From the NCBI RefSeq assembly GCF_030272615.1, contig NC_081410.1, forward strand, positions 112,668,433 to 112,732,432: DNA of 64,000 nt. The letters run 5' to 3'. This DNA is from Cryptomeria japonica (lineage: Eukaryota > Streptophyta > Pinopsida > Cupressales > Cupressaceae). Positions within the stretch are counted from its first letter, which is position 1; the number at the start of each line of letters is the position of its first letter. The notes beneath the pieces are model-generated. The model was not told the origin of the DNA. It was given only the letters and a program-made list of their open reading frames with translations, and did not search any database. The translations under genes and the position numbers were made by a program. Shown in pieces: positions 21,793 through 33,100 of this stretch.

Positions 21793-24700
21793 TTAGTTAC
21801 CATTCGGTGGAGGCAACTGGTCAAAAATGGATTTGTACTTTGTCCTTGCATTGGTGAGAGCGGCAAAGAGGGCATCCTTGACACTATCCATGAGTGAATT
21901 CTGAGCTGTAATGTCATCTAACAGTGAAATTAGTCCATCTAAGGTGCTTCCCTCTTGTTGAGTGGATAGGGAGGTAGCCTTGTTGATCTTCTCTTGGACG
22001 GAGGACAAGTGTGGAATGAATAAGGTTTGAAGAGTCATAATGTCCATCCTTATTTTGTGCTCTTCATTCCTAAGTTCCAATTGTTGAGCCATGAGCTTTT
22101 GTAACTTTGTATAAAAATGTTGAATAGAATTTGGCTCAGTGGTCAACTTATTTGAGAGATCGGTGATCTCTTTCTCAATCACTTCTATTTTATTTTTGAT
22201 ATCTTTAATGAATAAAGAGAATGTACAGAGTTTCTGAAATAAATAAAGAATGTGCTTGAGTTGAGGGGACAACTCAACAATAAATTTGACAAGTTTTACT
22301 TTGCCAATAGCAATGGCTTTCTGTACCTCTTCAATCATTTTTGCAGTGAGCTCTTTGTCCTTCAATTTGCTCAAATATCTAGATGTGTCTATTCCAGATG
22401 TCTCTATTTTAGTTAGGAGTTCATCCAATTGAATATGGATGGTTGCATCTTTTGTCACTGTAGCTTCAGGTAGCATATTTGTTAATAGTGCTTTCACCTT
22501 CTGAAGTACTCTGTTTTTCTTTTGAATAGCCGTTTGCTTCTCTTGTTCTGCTTTGGCTTTGCATAGTTCACTGAATTCAATAAGTGCTTGCCCTTTTAAT
22601 TTGGATATGTCTACATTCGGCAACACTATTGGTTTCGACAGATCTAACTTGAAACTATGCTTTTTCATTTGCTTTTCTTTAGATTTCACCGGTTGAACTA
22701 ATACAATGGCTTGGGAGGCTTGTTGACCCTCAGTAGGTTGCTCGGTAGAGGCAACACTTTTGTCAATTTCTTGAACCTCTGATGTAGCCTTCGGTGAATC
22801 TTTTCTCGGGGTCTCAGTTGTAACATTTTCAGTGCTAGAAGGAGCTTGAGAAGTCTGTTCCCCGGTGGCCTGAGAAGTAGCTTCTCCTTCTGTAGACTTG
22901 TGACCCTATGTTACTTGTTCAGTATCTTGAGGGGCCTTGGTTGAAACAGGCTGAGTGACCGGAGGATAGGGCTGAACTTGTTCCAAAACTGACTCACTGG
23001 ATACCAGTTTGGCATATGCATTCCCTTCTATCATTTCCTATTCTTGTGCCTCGGTGTCCATGATATCCTCATCAATTTGTATAGTGTCAGTAGGGTCTTG
23101 CTCGGTGATATCAGGATCTTGCTCAGTGACATCAACTATTTCAACTTCAACTTGCTCACCAGCATTCTTGATTCGAAAGATTTCCTCCCACTTTTCCTTG
23201 GTCTCATTCTCTACATCCAAATAAAGGCCATTCATCAATTTCAAGGCTCTTTATCTGACTAGGAAGTTTGTGTGGCAGTTTTTCAGATGTTCATTGATCT
23301 CATCTACTGACATGTCTGGAAAGAGATGTACCAGACTTCTTTATCTCATCTATTTCTCTAATTCCATAGCATACTTCCACTTGTTATCAATATGCAAATA
23401 CAATTCTTTTGGAAGAGAATTAGTTACTTCCAATGGGACCAATCGGAATTTCAGAAGAGTGCAGATTACAGCTTCTTCTATTTGTCTCTTTTCATCATCA
23501 GATCTAGATTCATACTTAACATATCTGAATGCTCCAAATCCACCATATTGCTTCAGATTAGCACAAAAATTATCGACACTATGTACATCTACCTTTTTAC
23601 TCTTGACAATCTGAAATTTGTTTTTGTCTTCAGATTCGGTGTCACTAGACTCTTTAGTCAAAATGAGTCTCCGAGTAGATTTCTTACAAGTTTTTGTTAC
23701 CTTTGGTGTGACAACATTCTTTGGTTTCTTACTCGGTGACACTGCAGATGATCTTGTGTTTGGGCCCTTTATTGAAGGAGTCAGTGATACCTTTGATGTA
23801 TCCTATTTCTTCCTTTTCAAAATTTTCCCTTTAGGCAACTCGGTGCTCAGTGTAATAGCTATCTCTTGGGCTTCAGATTCCTCTTCGGTGATGACTAGAG
23901 TGCCCTTGACAGGTGTGGAGGAAGAACCTTCTCCAAATTTCTTCGTTAATGCCTTGATCATTTTTGTTGCCTTCCTTGTAGCCTTTGGTACTACAATGCT
24001 CATCTTAACTTTCTCTTTAACTTCTTCATATGTACCGTATCTCAGCTCGGTAGCATGCCTTGGTAATGTAAGAAAAGCATTTATCTGCTGTTGTGTGATG
24101 TCAAAATCAATCTCATAACCCATAGGTGGCAAAGATTGAGTTCTTGGTTCCACAACATTAACATAGCAGTAGTCTGTGTCCACTTCAAAGCATATATCAT
24201 CCTTGTATTTCTCTACTAGCTAGGGTGGAATTCTATACCTGTTATGCATCTTTTCTTGAAACTTGCTGAAATAATCATCCATAATATCATTAAAGTTATT
24301 ACCTAGTCGTTTGATGAAGTCATTGATTTGATGGGTGATTGGTCGGTGTAGCTCCCAAACTACCTTACCGACTGATGGAAAGAATTTCTCAAAATAGAAA
24401 AACATGCATACCAAAAGTGATCCAAACTTCAGTATATTAGCCGAGTTGTTCTTCTTCAGCTTCCTTATTGCGTTTAGATTCTCAAATAGGTTTTTCAACA
24501 ATACTTCACATAGATCAATTTTCATTCCTTTCTTCACAATTTTATATGCTAAATCGACTGCTGCATAGGGTACACCATTTTCCCTTGCTGATTGAAAGAA
24601 ACAATAACCTATGAATCTAATGGCAAACTTTAGCTCTGCATCTGTCACATTGTTCAATTTCAGTCCTCTGCAATCTAATTCAACTCCGGTCAAAGTGATC

Positions 24701-25164
24701 AATTCCTTTTGAGATATCATTTTCTGAGCTCGGGCATGATCAAAAATAGGGTAACCGGTGATCAAATGAATGATTTCCTTGGTGATTTTGAATGGTTGCT
24801 CCTCTAACCACATGAAATCATCATGAACTCTGCTCAGAACAAACTTGACCCATTGGGGTTTGAAGACACGGGGATAGGTTAGGGCTTTGGTCAATCCCTT
24901 GATTTTAATGTATTCATACTTGCTATCCAATTTCCCATCGGTACACAATTCATCATATGTGTCCTTGATTTCAATATGACCTAGTTCCTCTACAAGACAC
25001 TTAGTGAAGAATCTGACATCCTCAACTAGTAAAACCCTATCTAGAATGAGTGAAAATGTAGTTTTATCATCCGGTTTAGATGCTACTTTGGGAGTTAGAG
25101 AGTATTTCAATGAGGGCTTTTCAATGTTCTCAACAACAATGGGCTTCTGGATCTTAGGTGCCAT
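21793..25164 (-). pseudogene. Large unidentified ORF (about 1,120 codons) carried by the pol-less element
   Basis: The ATG at 25164 and the stop at 21793 lie in one frame. It is interrupted only by stops, at 24220, 23803, 23350 and a few more near 23340, 23252, 23038 and 22907, with no frameshift that I can see. Residues 1-314 look globular (EQPFKITKEIIHLITGYPIF, then ILKFGSLLVCMFFYFEKFFP). The next part is basic (MIKALTKKFGEGSSS, KPKNVVTPKVTKTCKK). A Glu/Asp/Thr/Gln-rich linker (DVTEQDPDITEQDPTDT) follows. The last ~300 residues are helical and coiled-coil-like (KLTTEPNSIQHFYTKLQKLM). I do not recognise a family; there is no RT, integrase or protease motif. About 500 bp separate it from gag, and those carry leader-like sequence. 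It could be a structural protein, a captured host ORF or an envelope-position extra ORF; the sequence does not decide. Confidence 0.75.
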
Positions 25165-25667
25165 TGCAAATTTTAGATAAATACTAACAAAAGATTCTTA
25201 GGGTTTGAAGACTTTCAAACGCCAGATGCTTTCTACTTAGCAAATATTCACAATTGATATGATCGGTAAACGAGCTTGATAATGCGTTGTGATTGATGTA
25301 AATACCTTGAATTTCGCTTCATAGGAGGTTTGATCACCTTTGAATCGCTTTGCTCAGCTTTCTTGAAAACTTGGTAAGTGTAAAATGACTGCGCAAAGTG
25401 CTTTAAGTACACAATATACCTTATCGGGCTTCGTGCAGTTAGGTCATAAAATATTAAATGCACTTGGTACCACTTCCTTTTTATGCTTTTACTGAGTAGC
25501 CAGACTTCCTATATTTACCGACTAGATAGGCTTCCAAAAGACTTGATAAAATTTCAAATTTCCTAATGCATCTTTAGCTATGTAGATTTTGAATTAAGTA
25601 CATGACAAAATAGGAACTGTTAAGATTTAACCTTTGAAAGAATGCAGTCCCTTCATACCTTTACCGA
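25165..25667 (-). promoter_or_regulatory. Leader-like spacer before the large ORF
   Basis: No coding frame. About 35 bp before the ATG the sense strand has AAACCCTAA (25198-25206), a telo-box motif common in plant 5' UTRs. TATA-like AT stretches lie further upstream (near 25430-25455). This suggests, but does not show, that the large ORF has its own promoter or subgenomic transcript. Confidence 0.35.
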
Positions 25668-27003
25668 TTAATTTGGAATAGGTGCACCTAACTCGGTAGG
25701 TAAGGTGCTTTCTTCATTTGACACAATTTCCTTCTTTTTCCAAATCATCTGTAATTTGCCTTTTATTTCTTCAATGTCTCCTCTAGGTTGATCTCTGCAA
25801 TCTCTAGCCAAGTGTCCAACTTTGTGACAATGAAAACATGCCATACCATGATTTCTCCATGATCTTCGATTGTTCATTCCAAACCTTATAAAGCAGTTGG
25901 CACTTATATGTCCATATCTTCCACAACATTCACACCATATCCTTTTATTGTAATTCCATGGTACTGCAGAATACTGTCGGTTAGGATCTGTGTGAGTTCG
26001 GTAGCTTCTAGTATTTGCTCGGTGTGCAGACCACAAACCAACACTTCTTAGTACTATGTCCATATCTATTGCAGTTTTTACAGAACCCTTTGAATTTTGC
26101 CTTCTGATAATTGCTAACAGACTTTGTCCTACATTGGTTAGATGTGTGACCATACTTATTGCAATTGTTACAATAACCATTAGTCTTAGTGACATTCGGT
26201 GGCTTACCTTTTCTAATTTGGCACATGTTAGCAGTACGTCCTTGTTTTCCACAGTAGTTGCAAATAGGCTTCTTTCCTTTGATGTTCTTCTTGATTCCAG
26301 CTTGCTTTGATGATTCTCCTCTCTCGGTAGTGTGGATTCCCTTCTCGGTAGAGTCTTTTCCTTTGTAACCAAGTCCTGCATCTTTGTTGGGTCTTCTTGT
26401 ATTCAATTGCTCATCCAACATCTTTGATGCTTCATAACTCTTCTTCAGTGTTTCTTTGGATTTCTTCTCTGTTTCAAGTTCATCGATCAATCTTGATAGT
26501 TCAAGTTTTAATGCTTGATTCTCATCATCTTTCAGATTTGCTTCATGATGTGCATAACCCAATTGATCTGGCAGATTCTGTTGAATCCCAGTCAACCTTG
26601 TGATTTCATCATTCTTTTCAGATACTAATGCTTCAAGTTGTTGTTTTTCTCTTTCTAGATCTTTTACTTTATCCTCGGCTGTCCTCAATGCATCAAAGTT
26701 TTCAGTCATCTGTGTGCTGAAATGTTCATGTCCTCTTTTCATTGCTTTTAGCTGATCAGTCAGTGCTTTGTTCTTTTCTTTCAGTTCTTCAATCATTTCT
26801 TCAGTCTCTTCAGATATACTGTTCTCAGATGATGTCTCAATTTGTTCCACTAACTCTTGAGAGTCCTATAAATCATCAGATAATCTTCTTCTGACTTTCA
26901 ATGATTTTTGCATTTGTCTTTGCATGTCTGCAATCACTTGATTAGCATGATCCAACTCTTCTTGCAGATACTCAATTCTCTAAGATTGTTTATAACCTTC
27001 CAT
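25668..27003 (-). pseudogene. Gag-like protein with coiled coil and five zinc knuckles
   Basis: The start ATG at 27001-27003 lies about 50 bp after the primer site. TAG stops at 26980-26982 and 26866-26868 interrupt the N-terminus. A long coiled coil (MIEELKEKNKALTDQLKAMK onward) is followed by a basic segment. Then come CNYCGKQGRTANMC (His replaced by Arg), CNNCNKYGHTSNQC, CKNCNRYGHSTKKC and, after a frameshift near 26030, CECCGRYGHISANC and CFHCHKVGHLARDC. CCHC knuckles bind RNA in retroelement nucleocapsids. The reading ends at the stop at 25668. There is no protease after it. Confidence 0.85.
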
Positions 27004-27051
27004 TGATAAGATCTTTTTCTTTAGGCTGTTAAACCCTTTTCCAAGATTCAA

Positions 27052-27063
27052 GCTCTGATACCA
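27052..27063 (-). promoter_or_regulatory. Primer-binding site of the pol-less element
   Basis: TGGTATCAGAGC on the sense strand, two bases after the 5' LTR, matching initiator tRNA-Met. It shows that the minus strand is the sense strand. Confidence 0.93.
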
Positions 27064-27065
27064 AT

Positions 27066-28264
27066 TGTTAGGCCCAATATGGAAAGCTAATGTACTAAGA
27101 GGGGAGGGGTGAATCAGTACTTCAAATCCTTTCCTTAACAATAACTTTACTGTTATGCATAAACCAAAAACTGTTGTAACACAACATAAAGCTAAAACAA
27201 ATAAATAACAATCATACATGATTCACTCCATAACACATATATTTTGGTTATGCAGCAACTCTTGGTTAGAGAGAAAAACTGCGGTGGGGATGGCACCCAC
27301 AACTTCACTACTGCAATAATAAAGGTTGCTCGTTTAGAGCTACATGTTTAGCTATTTCTGATAGCTTACCCTGTTAGGAGTATCAAGATCATTAGATATA
27401 CCTTGCTAAAGGATTTTACAACACTTATTCTAAATGTTGCACCTGGTTAAAGGCTTTACAATTTATAGACTTTGTTAGAGTCTTTTACCCTGTTAAAGGT
27501 TTCTCTTATAACTCAAAATATTACAATCAAATTCTTACAAAATATCTGCAACTTCACATCTGAAATGTTATAGCGGATTCTATGTGCTCAAAATGAGATT
27601 ACCTTGCTTATAGCATACCTCGATAATCCATAGATTAACTCGGTAAACCCTTCTGTTTACTCTGTTCCTTGACTGTTCTCTGAAATCCTTCTCGGTGACC
27701 TCTATGTCTCTAATAGTCACAATACTCAATGCTTCCTTATCTATCACATATGTCTTGCTTCATACATCTCTCTGATCCTTAATTTCATGCTGTATAAATA
27801 GATCTCTTATGTCGGTGATCTATTCATGCTTCGATCTTACAAACATGATTCATCGAATGAATAACCATACAAAATATTTCATTGGATAGATGACCTCAAA
27901 ATCATACAAAATCTTTAAGTGCAATTTCCAATGTGATAACGGTTCTTTGTTCCTCGATCTTGTAACACGTTTCCACATATGTGTCCAGGTTCAATGAATC
28001 TGGTAACACATTTCACTCGGTGTATATCAACTTGGTATATCATTTTTGCTGCTCGGTAGACATAGAGAGTTACTCGGTAGATAGCTCGGTAGACATAGAG
28101 TGTTACTCAGTAGACAACTCGATGTATACTAAGCTCTGTGACTACTTTCTTCTATAATCGACTGCTCTGTGCTTACCGACTAAATATTTCGGTAGTAGTA
28201 ACCGACTAAAGTATATAGAATGACTTTGGACATAAAACTAGTGGCAACTTAGTAAGTAGTAACA
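27066..28264 (-). repeat. 5' LTR of the pol-less element
   Basis: 1,199 bp, aligning with 20279-21427. It is longer because of two insertions, including a tandemly duplicated unit with GCTCGGTAGACATAGAG around 28050-28110. Confidence 0.92.
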
Positions 28265-28514
28265 AGTATGCTACAAATGGTTCCATTGATAAGTATAAGG
28301 CTCGTCTTGTTGCTAAGGGTTTTGCATAGGTTGAGGGCATTGATTATTCTAAGACTTTTTCTCTCGTTGCCAAGACAAATTTTATTTTCCTTATACTTTC
28401 TCTTGCAGCTTCATAGGGATGGTCAGTATATGAGATGAATGTGAAGAATGCCTTCTTGCATAGTGATATTCATGAGGAGATCTATATAGAGAAACCAAAA
28501 GGTTTTGTGTAGGA
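28265..28514 (+). repeat. Right copy of the 250 bp duplication
   Basis: Begins directly after the LTR with AGTATGCTAC and ends GTGTAGGA, from which the Copia RT continues uninterrupted (CTCTTGCC...). 98% identical to 20029-20278. Confidence 0.95.
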
Positions 28515-29637
28515 CTCTTGCCTTGTTTGCAGACTTCAAAATTCACTGCATTGTCTCAAGCAGGTCCCTCAGGCTTGGTATGAGAATATGGACACATTTC
28601 TTCTTTCTATTGATTTCACATGTTGCCATTGTGATCCCATAATTTACACTTAATGGTAGGAGGCATATCTATTGATATTGTTATTATATGTGGATGATTT
28701 GATTCTTATAGGCAGTTCTTCTTCATGATTCAGAGTGTTCAAAGAGCATTGATGGAGCGGTTTGACATGAAAAATCTTGGTCTTCTACATTACTTCCTTG
28801 GTCTTCAAGTTACTTAGACTTCACATGGGATTTCCATTTTTCAGAAGAAGTATGCTCTTGATATGCTTCAGATATTTGACATACTTGATTGCAAGCTTGC
28901 TCCCACACCATGCTAGTCAGGGGTTGTGTTGTCATCCAATCATTCTACTCCTCCAATTGATGCTACATTGTATAGGTCATTGGTTGGCAATCTTTTGTAC
29001 TTGACAAACACTCATCCTGATATTTCCTTTACAATTGGTCTAGTCTCTCATTTATCTCATGATCCACATGAGAGTCATAGGAAGGATACCAAACATATCT
29101 CGAGGTATATTTAGGGTACATCACATTTTCTCATTCATTATACATTAGGAGACTCTAGGATTGTTGGCTTCACTGACTTAGATTGGGCTGGTGATGTTAA
29201 TGATTGCAAGTCTACTTCTGGTTTTGTTTTTTGTTTTGGTTCATGCCTCATTGCACGATCTTGCAAGAAGCAATCTTATATTGCATTATTATCTACTGAG
29301 GTTCAGTATTGAGCAACACTAGCTAGGAGGTTCTTTGGCTTTGTCAGTTGTTGACAAAGTTTGGTTTTCCTCCTGATGGTCCCATTACTCTTTGGTGTGA
29401 CAATCAGAGTGCTATTCACATTTCTCACAACCTAGTCGAGCATCAATGAACTAAGCAAATAGAGACCCACATGCACTTCATTCAACAATTGATTTAGGAT
29501 GATGTTCTCACCTTAGATTATATACCTGTAGAGGTGCAGGTTGTAGACATCTTCACTAAGTGCCTGACATCTCCACATTACCTTCAATTGCAGTTGATGC
29601 TTGGGGTGAAGAAAGTTTTCCTTGGGGGGTCTTTATG
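28265..29637 (+). pseudogene. Split Copia: RT and RNase H
   Basis: It continues the RT across the PKGFV junction. RT palm remnants surround a degraded YVDD site (LLYVDDLILIG near 28684-28714). RNase H remnants include FTDLDWAGDVNDCKSTSGF, LWCDNQSAIHIS and a C-terminal block ending MLGVKKVFLGGSL, close to the 5.5 kb Copia ending. It has numerous stops and small indels and cannot be functional. Confidence 0.88.
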
Positions 29638-29851
29638 AGGTCTTCCTTCCTTTTTGCAGTTCATGTTTCTTTTCATGCATTGCATCTCTCTCTTTTGGAT
29701 AGGGTTTTTTTCCCACATAGTTTTTCTCCTTTTCTCCACTTAGAGAGACTTCATTAGTTTATACATGAGTACCTTATCGAGCCTTTTGTTGTCGAGACCC
29801 ATTTCTACATTCATACATTTAGATTTTTTTTACTCACCCTAAGCTTCACTT

Positions 29852-29864
29852 AAGGGGGGGGGGG
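29852..29864 (+). promoter_or_regulatory. Polypurine tract of the split Copia
   Basis: AA followed by a run of G directly before the 3' LTR at 29865. Confidence 0.8.
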
Positions 29865-30196
29865 GTTTAGAGCATTTTAGCTATTAGTTTCTTTTTTATA
29901 ACTATTTATGTTTTTTTGCTTAAGTTCACTTAGGAGTTCTTGCTTCTAGTTGCTTTAGTTGTGCATCTAGTTTAGCTAGAGTTGAGATTTTTTTAGGTTC
30001 TCCTGCTTGCACTTTAGCTCTCCTAATTTTAGCTCTTGGCATCTTTGTGCTTTATTTATAAGCACCTCATTATACAATTGTAATTAATTCTTCATGCTTT
30101 TGAGTAATATAGAATTCATTTGTTCGGCTTTCTCTTGTGGAAGGTGTTTTTGTTTAATGTTTGATCTTGCAAGTGCTTGTGTTGCAAAATTTAGCA
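29865..30196 (+). repeat. 3' LTR of the split Copia
   Basis: 332 bp, aligning with 15683-16045. The first two bases are altered (GT for TG). It ends TTTAGCA. Confidence 0.82.
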
Positions 30197-33100
30197 GGGT
30201 CTATAGACCCTTGTACCATACTACACAAGCATTACATCAACAAGGTACCTATTGATGCTTGTTGATGGCCCCACCACTTGCCCGTGTTAGCCAAACTTCA
30301 CGTTGTTTACATTTAAAACTTTAAACCACCTTTATTAAAAAACATTACCATCGGAAAACTTGAAAAAGTTTAAATTAAATCCCTTTAGAAAATACCACCA
30401 AGTTCGACTATTTTTCCTACCACCCCTCCTCCCACTCGCCATGGGTGGTGCACCATTGACATGCCACCATTTTTGGTGGCATCATTGGCCAACCACCTAG
30501 CGACCATCACTGTGCCACCAAGTCATATTGGAGGACTTTTGTTCCATAAAGCATAAAATTTGCCCATGTTGTCATTTTTTAAACTTCTTATAGGTATCAA
30601 AAAGATCTATGGGAACTATGCAATGATATAGGTTTGGTTTCTTGATTTTGTTGTTTGGTGGAGCCTAAAATCCAAATTTTCTCTATACACGGTTTTGAGC
30701 ATAAATTTTGCATACAAAATTATTAATTTTTAAAATTTTAAATAGGCATTGGAGAGCATGAGTAGTGTACTTCATAGTGGTGCTTGTGGATTCTTAGTTT
30801 TATGAGAAAAGAGAGACAGGTTCTTGTTTGATCACTTGTAGGTGCTTGTGATTTAGTGTGCATTTTTTGTTGCATCCATATGAGTCAAGAGGTCAAAACT
30901 TGAGGGAATGCTCGTTTTAATGAGGTTTAAACTATGGTACAGTTGATTATCATTCTGGTACTTACTGGTATAGGTTTACAAGTGTTTTCAAAGTTTGGGC
31001 TTTGATGGAGATGAGTACATAAGTTTCCTTTGCTTTTGAGGACATGGATGGATATGATTGGAGACTTGGATTGTTGTGTGGGTGATAGTTGAGTGTAGGT
31101 ACACCATTGGTGTTGATTATGGTGTCATGGATATGTAGGTACATTAACACAACATAATCAGATTTGTGGTTGTCTGGTGGTGGTGTGATTTAGTTTTAGG
31201 AGGTTGTTCTTATCTCCACGATGCTTGTTTTGGCTCTTTAAATATGTTACTTAGTTATGGATTCTTTTAAAAAATCAAATATGATATTGATTTGGTGTTT
31301 GAGTGTTCATATCTACAAGTTATCTTCTTGATTATCTCTATTTGGAGATTATTGATGATTTTGAGTTTGCATGCTTCATTAATTTTGGATCTTCGAGTAT
31401 GTAGGTTGTGGATTAGCTATCCATTATCTCGCAATTGGATGCTCGATTGTGTACTATGTATATGAAAACATATTTTTAGTGTTGATGTATATTCATTTTG
31501 ATGGCCTTGTTTGTAGTCATATGTGCATTGATATAAGATGATGGATGATTTATAGTTCCTAGATAGTTGGTTATGGTACTTGTAGCATGATGGTTTATCA
31601 CTATGTCATGATATCTTGGTTACACATTTTAGTGGGAGTTGTTGATAGTGATGGTTTGATGATATTATTTTTGTTCTTGATGGTTTATTGGTAGTTGTAT
31701 ATTATTGGTTTGAAGATCATGGTTTGAATTTATCCTTTTGGAGTTCATGGTGTTGAGTTCTTTGATTGTGTCAAGGCCATGGAAGATCTTCAGTTAGTAG
31801 ATGATTATCATGATGTTTGGAGAGTTGGTTAGATAATTAAGTGGGAGCTTTGAAAAGGATATGGACTAATCATTTGATTATGGGTATTTATCTTCATGTT
31901 AATTAGAGATGTTCACATCTTGGTATGCCATGGGGGACTTTTAGTCTTTGGTTGAGGTGTCATGACTTATTGACTTTGATAGGTGTTCTTTGGTTAGAAG
32001 GATGGTTTGTATTATGTCATGATGTGCTCTTGATTTTAGATTAGAGTGTTGGCATGATGTAGGTTCTCTTGGCACCATGATATATTTATGTGGATCATAT
32101 GATCTTGTTTTTAAGACACGTTTGATCATTATGTCATGATTATGTTCTCAATTCACAATTTGAATTTTGACATTGATCTTGATGGTTCTATTTGCATTGA
32201 GTATTTTGATCATTTGCTTGATTGATTCATGATGATGTTATACCAAGTTGTATTTTGGAGTTTGGCATGGATTGATTCGATACTAGGAGACATAGATGAG
32301 GCTTGGAGTTATCTTGTGATTAGAGATGTTTTGAAATGATTATTCTTGATGAGATTTCAGTAAGAAGTTCAAGGAGCCTACACCTTGGTTGGACATGAGT
32401 TCAACATAGACTTATGAGGAGATGTTCTTAGATGAGTCATGTTGTCTTGGGTATCTTGGAGGAGAATTTGTATTCCCCACTCTTGGCATAATTGGAAGTT
32501 TATCATTTGAGAGGTATTACCCATTATTTATTTTATATGCACTATGTTTATGCTTCGTCTTCCCATTAATATGGATCTTGAGCTATGGATATTTGGTTCT
32601 TGAGGGTTCATTTAAGTAGTGTTGGCATGTTAATCCCCTTATGAATTGATTAAATTAATTAGAATTGAGTTTATGGGATGTTAATGAGCTTATTCCCTTG
32701 GTTTGGGGATTGTTTTAGTTTGATCTTCTTTGGTTTGAGAGGCTTGCATCCACATTGGTTACATGATACATATGTTGTGTTGATATTGGTATTGAACGAT
32801 TGGGTGTTGTTGAGGATTTTCATTGGGGTGTTGTGAAGGAGAATATACTTGACACAATTTGCATTTAAAGGTGTATGTATAAGTAAATGCAACATGCTTA
32901 TGATTTGTGGAGTTCTCTCTTTGGTCTTGTTTATCATCTTGGATGTTTGGATTCACATGACATTAGTTTTGAGGTTATTTTGTAGCATATGATCACGAAT
33001 TTGTGGTCATATATAGTCACTTTTACTTTGGTTGATGACATGGAGGTTCCTTAATCTTTTTCCTTTATTGAATGTGAAGAACTTGGGGAAGTTTTGGAGA

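Larger units (their letters stand above)
20279..28264 (-). mobile_element. Pol-less LTR retroelement with gag and a large extra ORF (7,986 bp)
   Basis: Sense is the minus strand. The LTRs are 20279-21427 (1,149 bp) and 27066-28264 (1,199 bp). The primer site at 27052-27063 is an exact initiator-Met match, and the polypurine tract is at 21428-21438. The 5.6 kb interior encodes only a Gag-like protein (27003 to 25668) and an unidentified ORF of about 1,120 codons (25164 to 21793). I see no protease, integrase, RT or RNase H motif, so it would need another element's enzymes. The LTRs differ by a few percent by eye plus two indels. Instead of a 5 bp target duplication it is flanked by a 250 bp direct repeat of the Copia RT. 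Confidence 0.9.
15683..30196 (+). mobile_element. Old plus-strand Ty1/copia element, split by two later insertions
   Basis: It is bounded by 363 bp (15683-16045) and 332 bp (29865-30196) LTRs that align throughout but are clearly diverged. Internal parts are a PBS at 16046-16057, a long noncoding leader, integrase (17250-17524 and 19005-19640), RT (to 20278, then 28265 onward), RNase H (to 29637) and a polypurine tract (29852-29864). I found no gag or protease. Interruptions are a solo LTR at 17525-19004 and the pol-less element at 20279-28264. No convincing target duplication remains (GGATA versus GGGTC). Confidence 0.85.

Noticed and set aside
23618-24118. Plus-strand 166-codon open frame antisense to the large ORF of the pol-less element
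   Set aside because: Hydrophobic, compositionally biased translation opposite a longer, coding-like minus-strand frame in an element whose sense strand is fixed by PBS and PPT.
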